Of a stretch of DNA of 64,000 nt, positions 63,977 to 64,000 are shown piece after piece. Positions within the stretch are counted from its first letter, which is position 1. Each line of letters begins with the position of its first letter. The notes below the pieces were generated by a model. That model saw nothing but the letters and a program-made list of their open reading frames with translations, did no database searches and was not told the origin of the DNA. The position numbers and the translations under genes are program-made. This DNA is from an uncultured Roseateles sp. (GTDB taxonomy: Bacteria > Pseudomonadota > Gammaproteobacteria > Burkholderiales > Burkholderiaceae), in the NCBI GenBank assembly GCA_946886855.1, contig CAMPJJ010000001.1, positions 62,001 through 126,000 on the forward strand, written 5' to 3'.

Positions 63977-64000
63977 GGCGGCCTCCCTTGCTCTTCAGCA

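Overview
The window is GC-rich (most genes read at roughly 70 % GC or more) and gene-dense. Its gene content points to a free-living betaproteobacterium of the order Burkholderiales, most likely near Roseateles/Mitsuaria/Rubrivivax. The grounds are ubiH-type quinone biosynthesis, a birA-SPOR pair, murU, type I gapA after tkt, a metNIQ transporter and several c-di-GMP proteins. This placement is inferred from gene content; no rRNA is present to test it.

Layout. 1-3600: end of a nitrilase-family gene, an unknown lipoprotein and the methionine ABC transporter metNIQ. 3794-11311: signalling block with an MHYT hybrid histidine kinase plus HD-GYP response regulator, a fused SpmA-SpmB membrane protein, and a LytS/LytTR two-component pair. 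11500-13765: a DGPF (YCII) protein, a VOC protein and an ECF42-type sigma factor, which form a known type of stress module. 13876-18572: diguanylate cyclase, a divergent LysR/SDR pair, and a stand-alone PD-(D/E)XK-like protein. 18734-23606: branched-chain amino-acid ABC transporter livK-H-(M-G fused)-F. 23845-29692: a Fic protein lacking the catalytic histidine, a small peptide gene with a double-glycine leader, an MFS exporter, ubiH and a Tat-exported PhoD phosphatase. 29993-37210: aldo-keto reductase, a large periplasmic-sensor diguanylate cyclase, and a cation/proton antiporter overlapping ybdK. 37211-40656: an accessory island. 40657-49195: murU, tkt, two paralogous exported proteins, gapA and a subtilase. 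49335-54405: SPOR protein, birA, a SET-domain protein and topB. 54615-63976: sensor kinase, AEC transporter, GNAT, M16 peptidase and a BlaR1/M56-type protein with C-terminal repeats.

The most unusual part is the island at 37211-40656. It carries six dispersed copies of a 27-bp palindrome (12-base arms TTTGAGATCGCA and TGCGATCTCAAA). Four of them form two 83-bp direct repeats (78 of 83 bases identical by eye) that exactly bracket a 1,961-bp segment. That segment contains only an AAA-type ATPase gene and an ORF6N-domain (KilA-N/antirepressor-like) gene. A seventh, diverged but still perfectly palindromic copy lies inside the ORF6N coding sequence, where it encodes the LRSQLATS stretch of the domain. 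This suggests a self-contained cassette whose DNA-binding protein and repeat evolved together. The same island holds a 23-bp-stem hairpin, a structured MITE-like element and two small unrecognised genes.

A second candidate is the 71-residue peptide at 25050-25265, whose leader fits the double-glycine bacteriocin/microcin consensus. All calls rest on reading the sequence and remembered family features; no database search was run.
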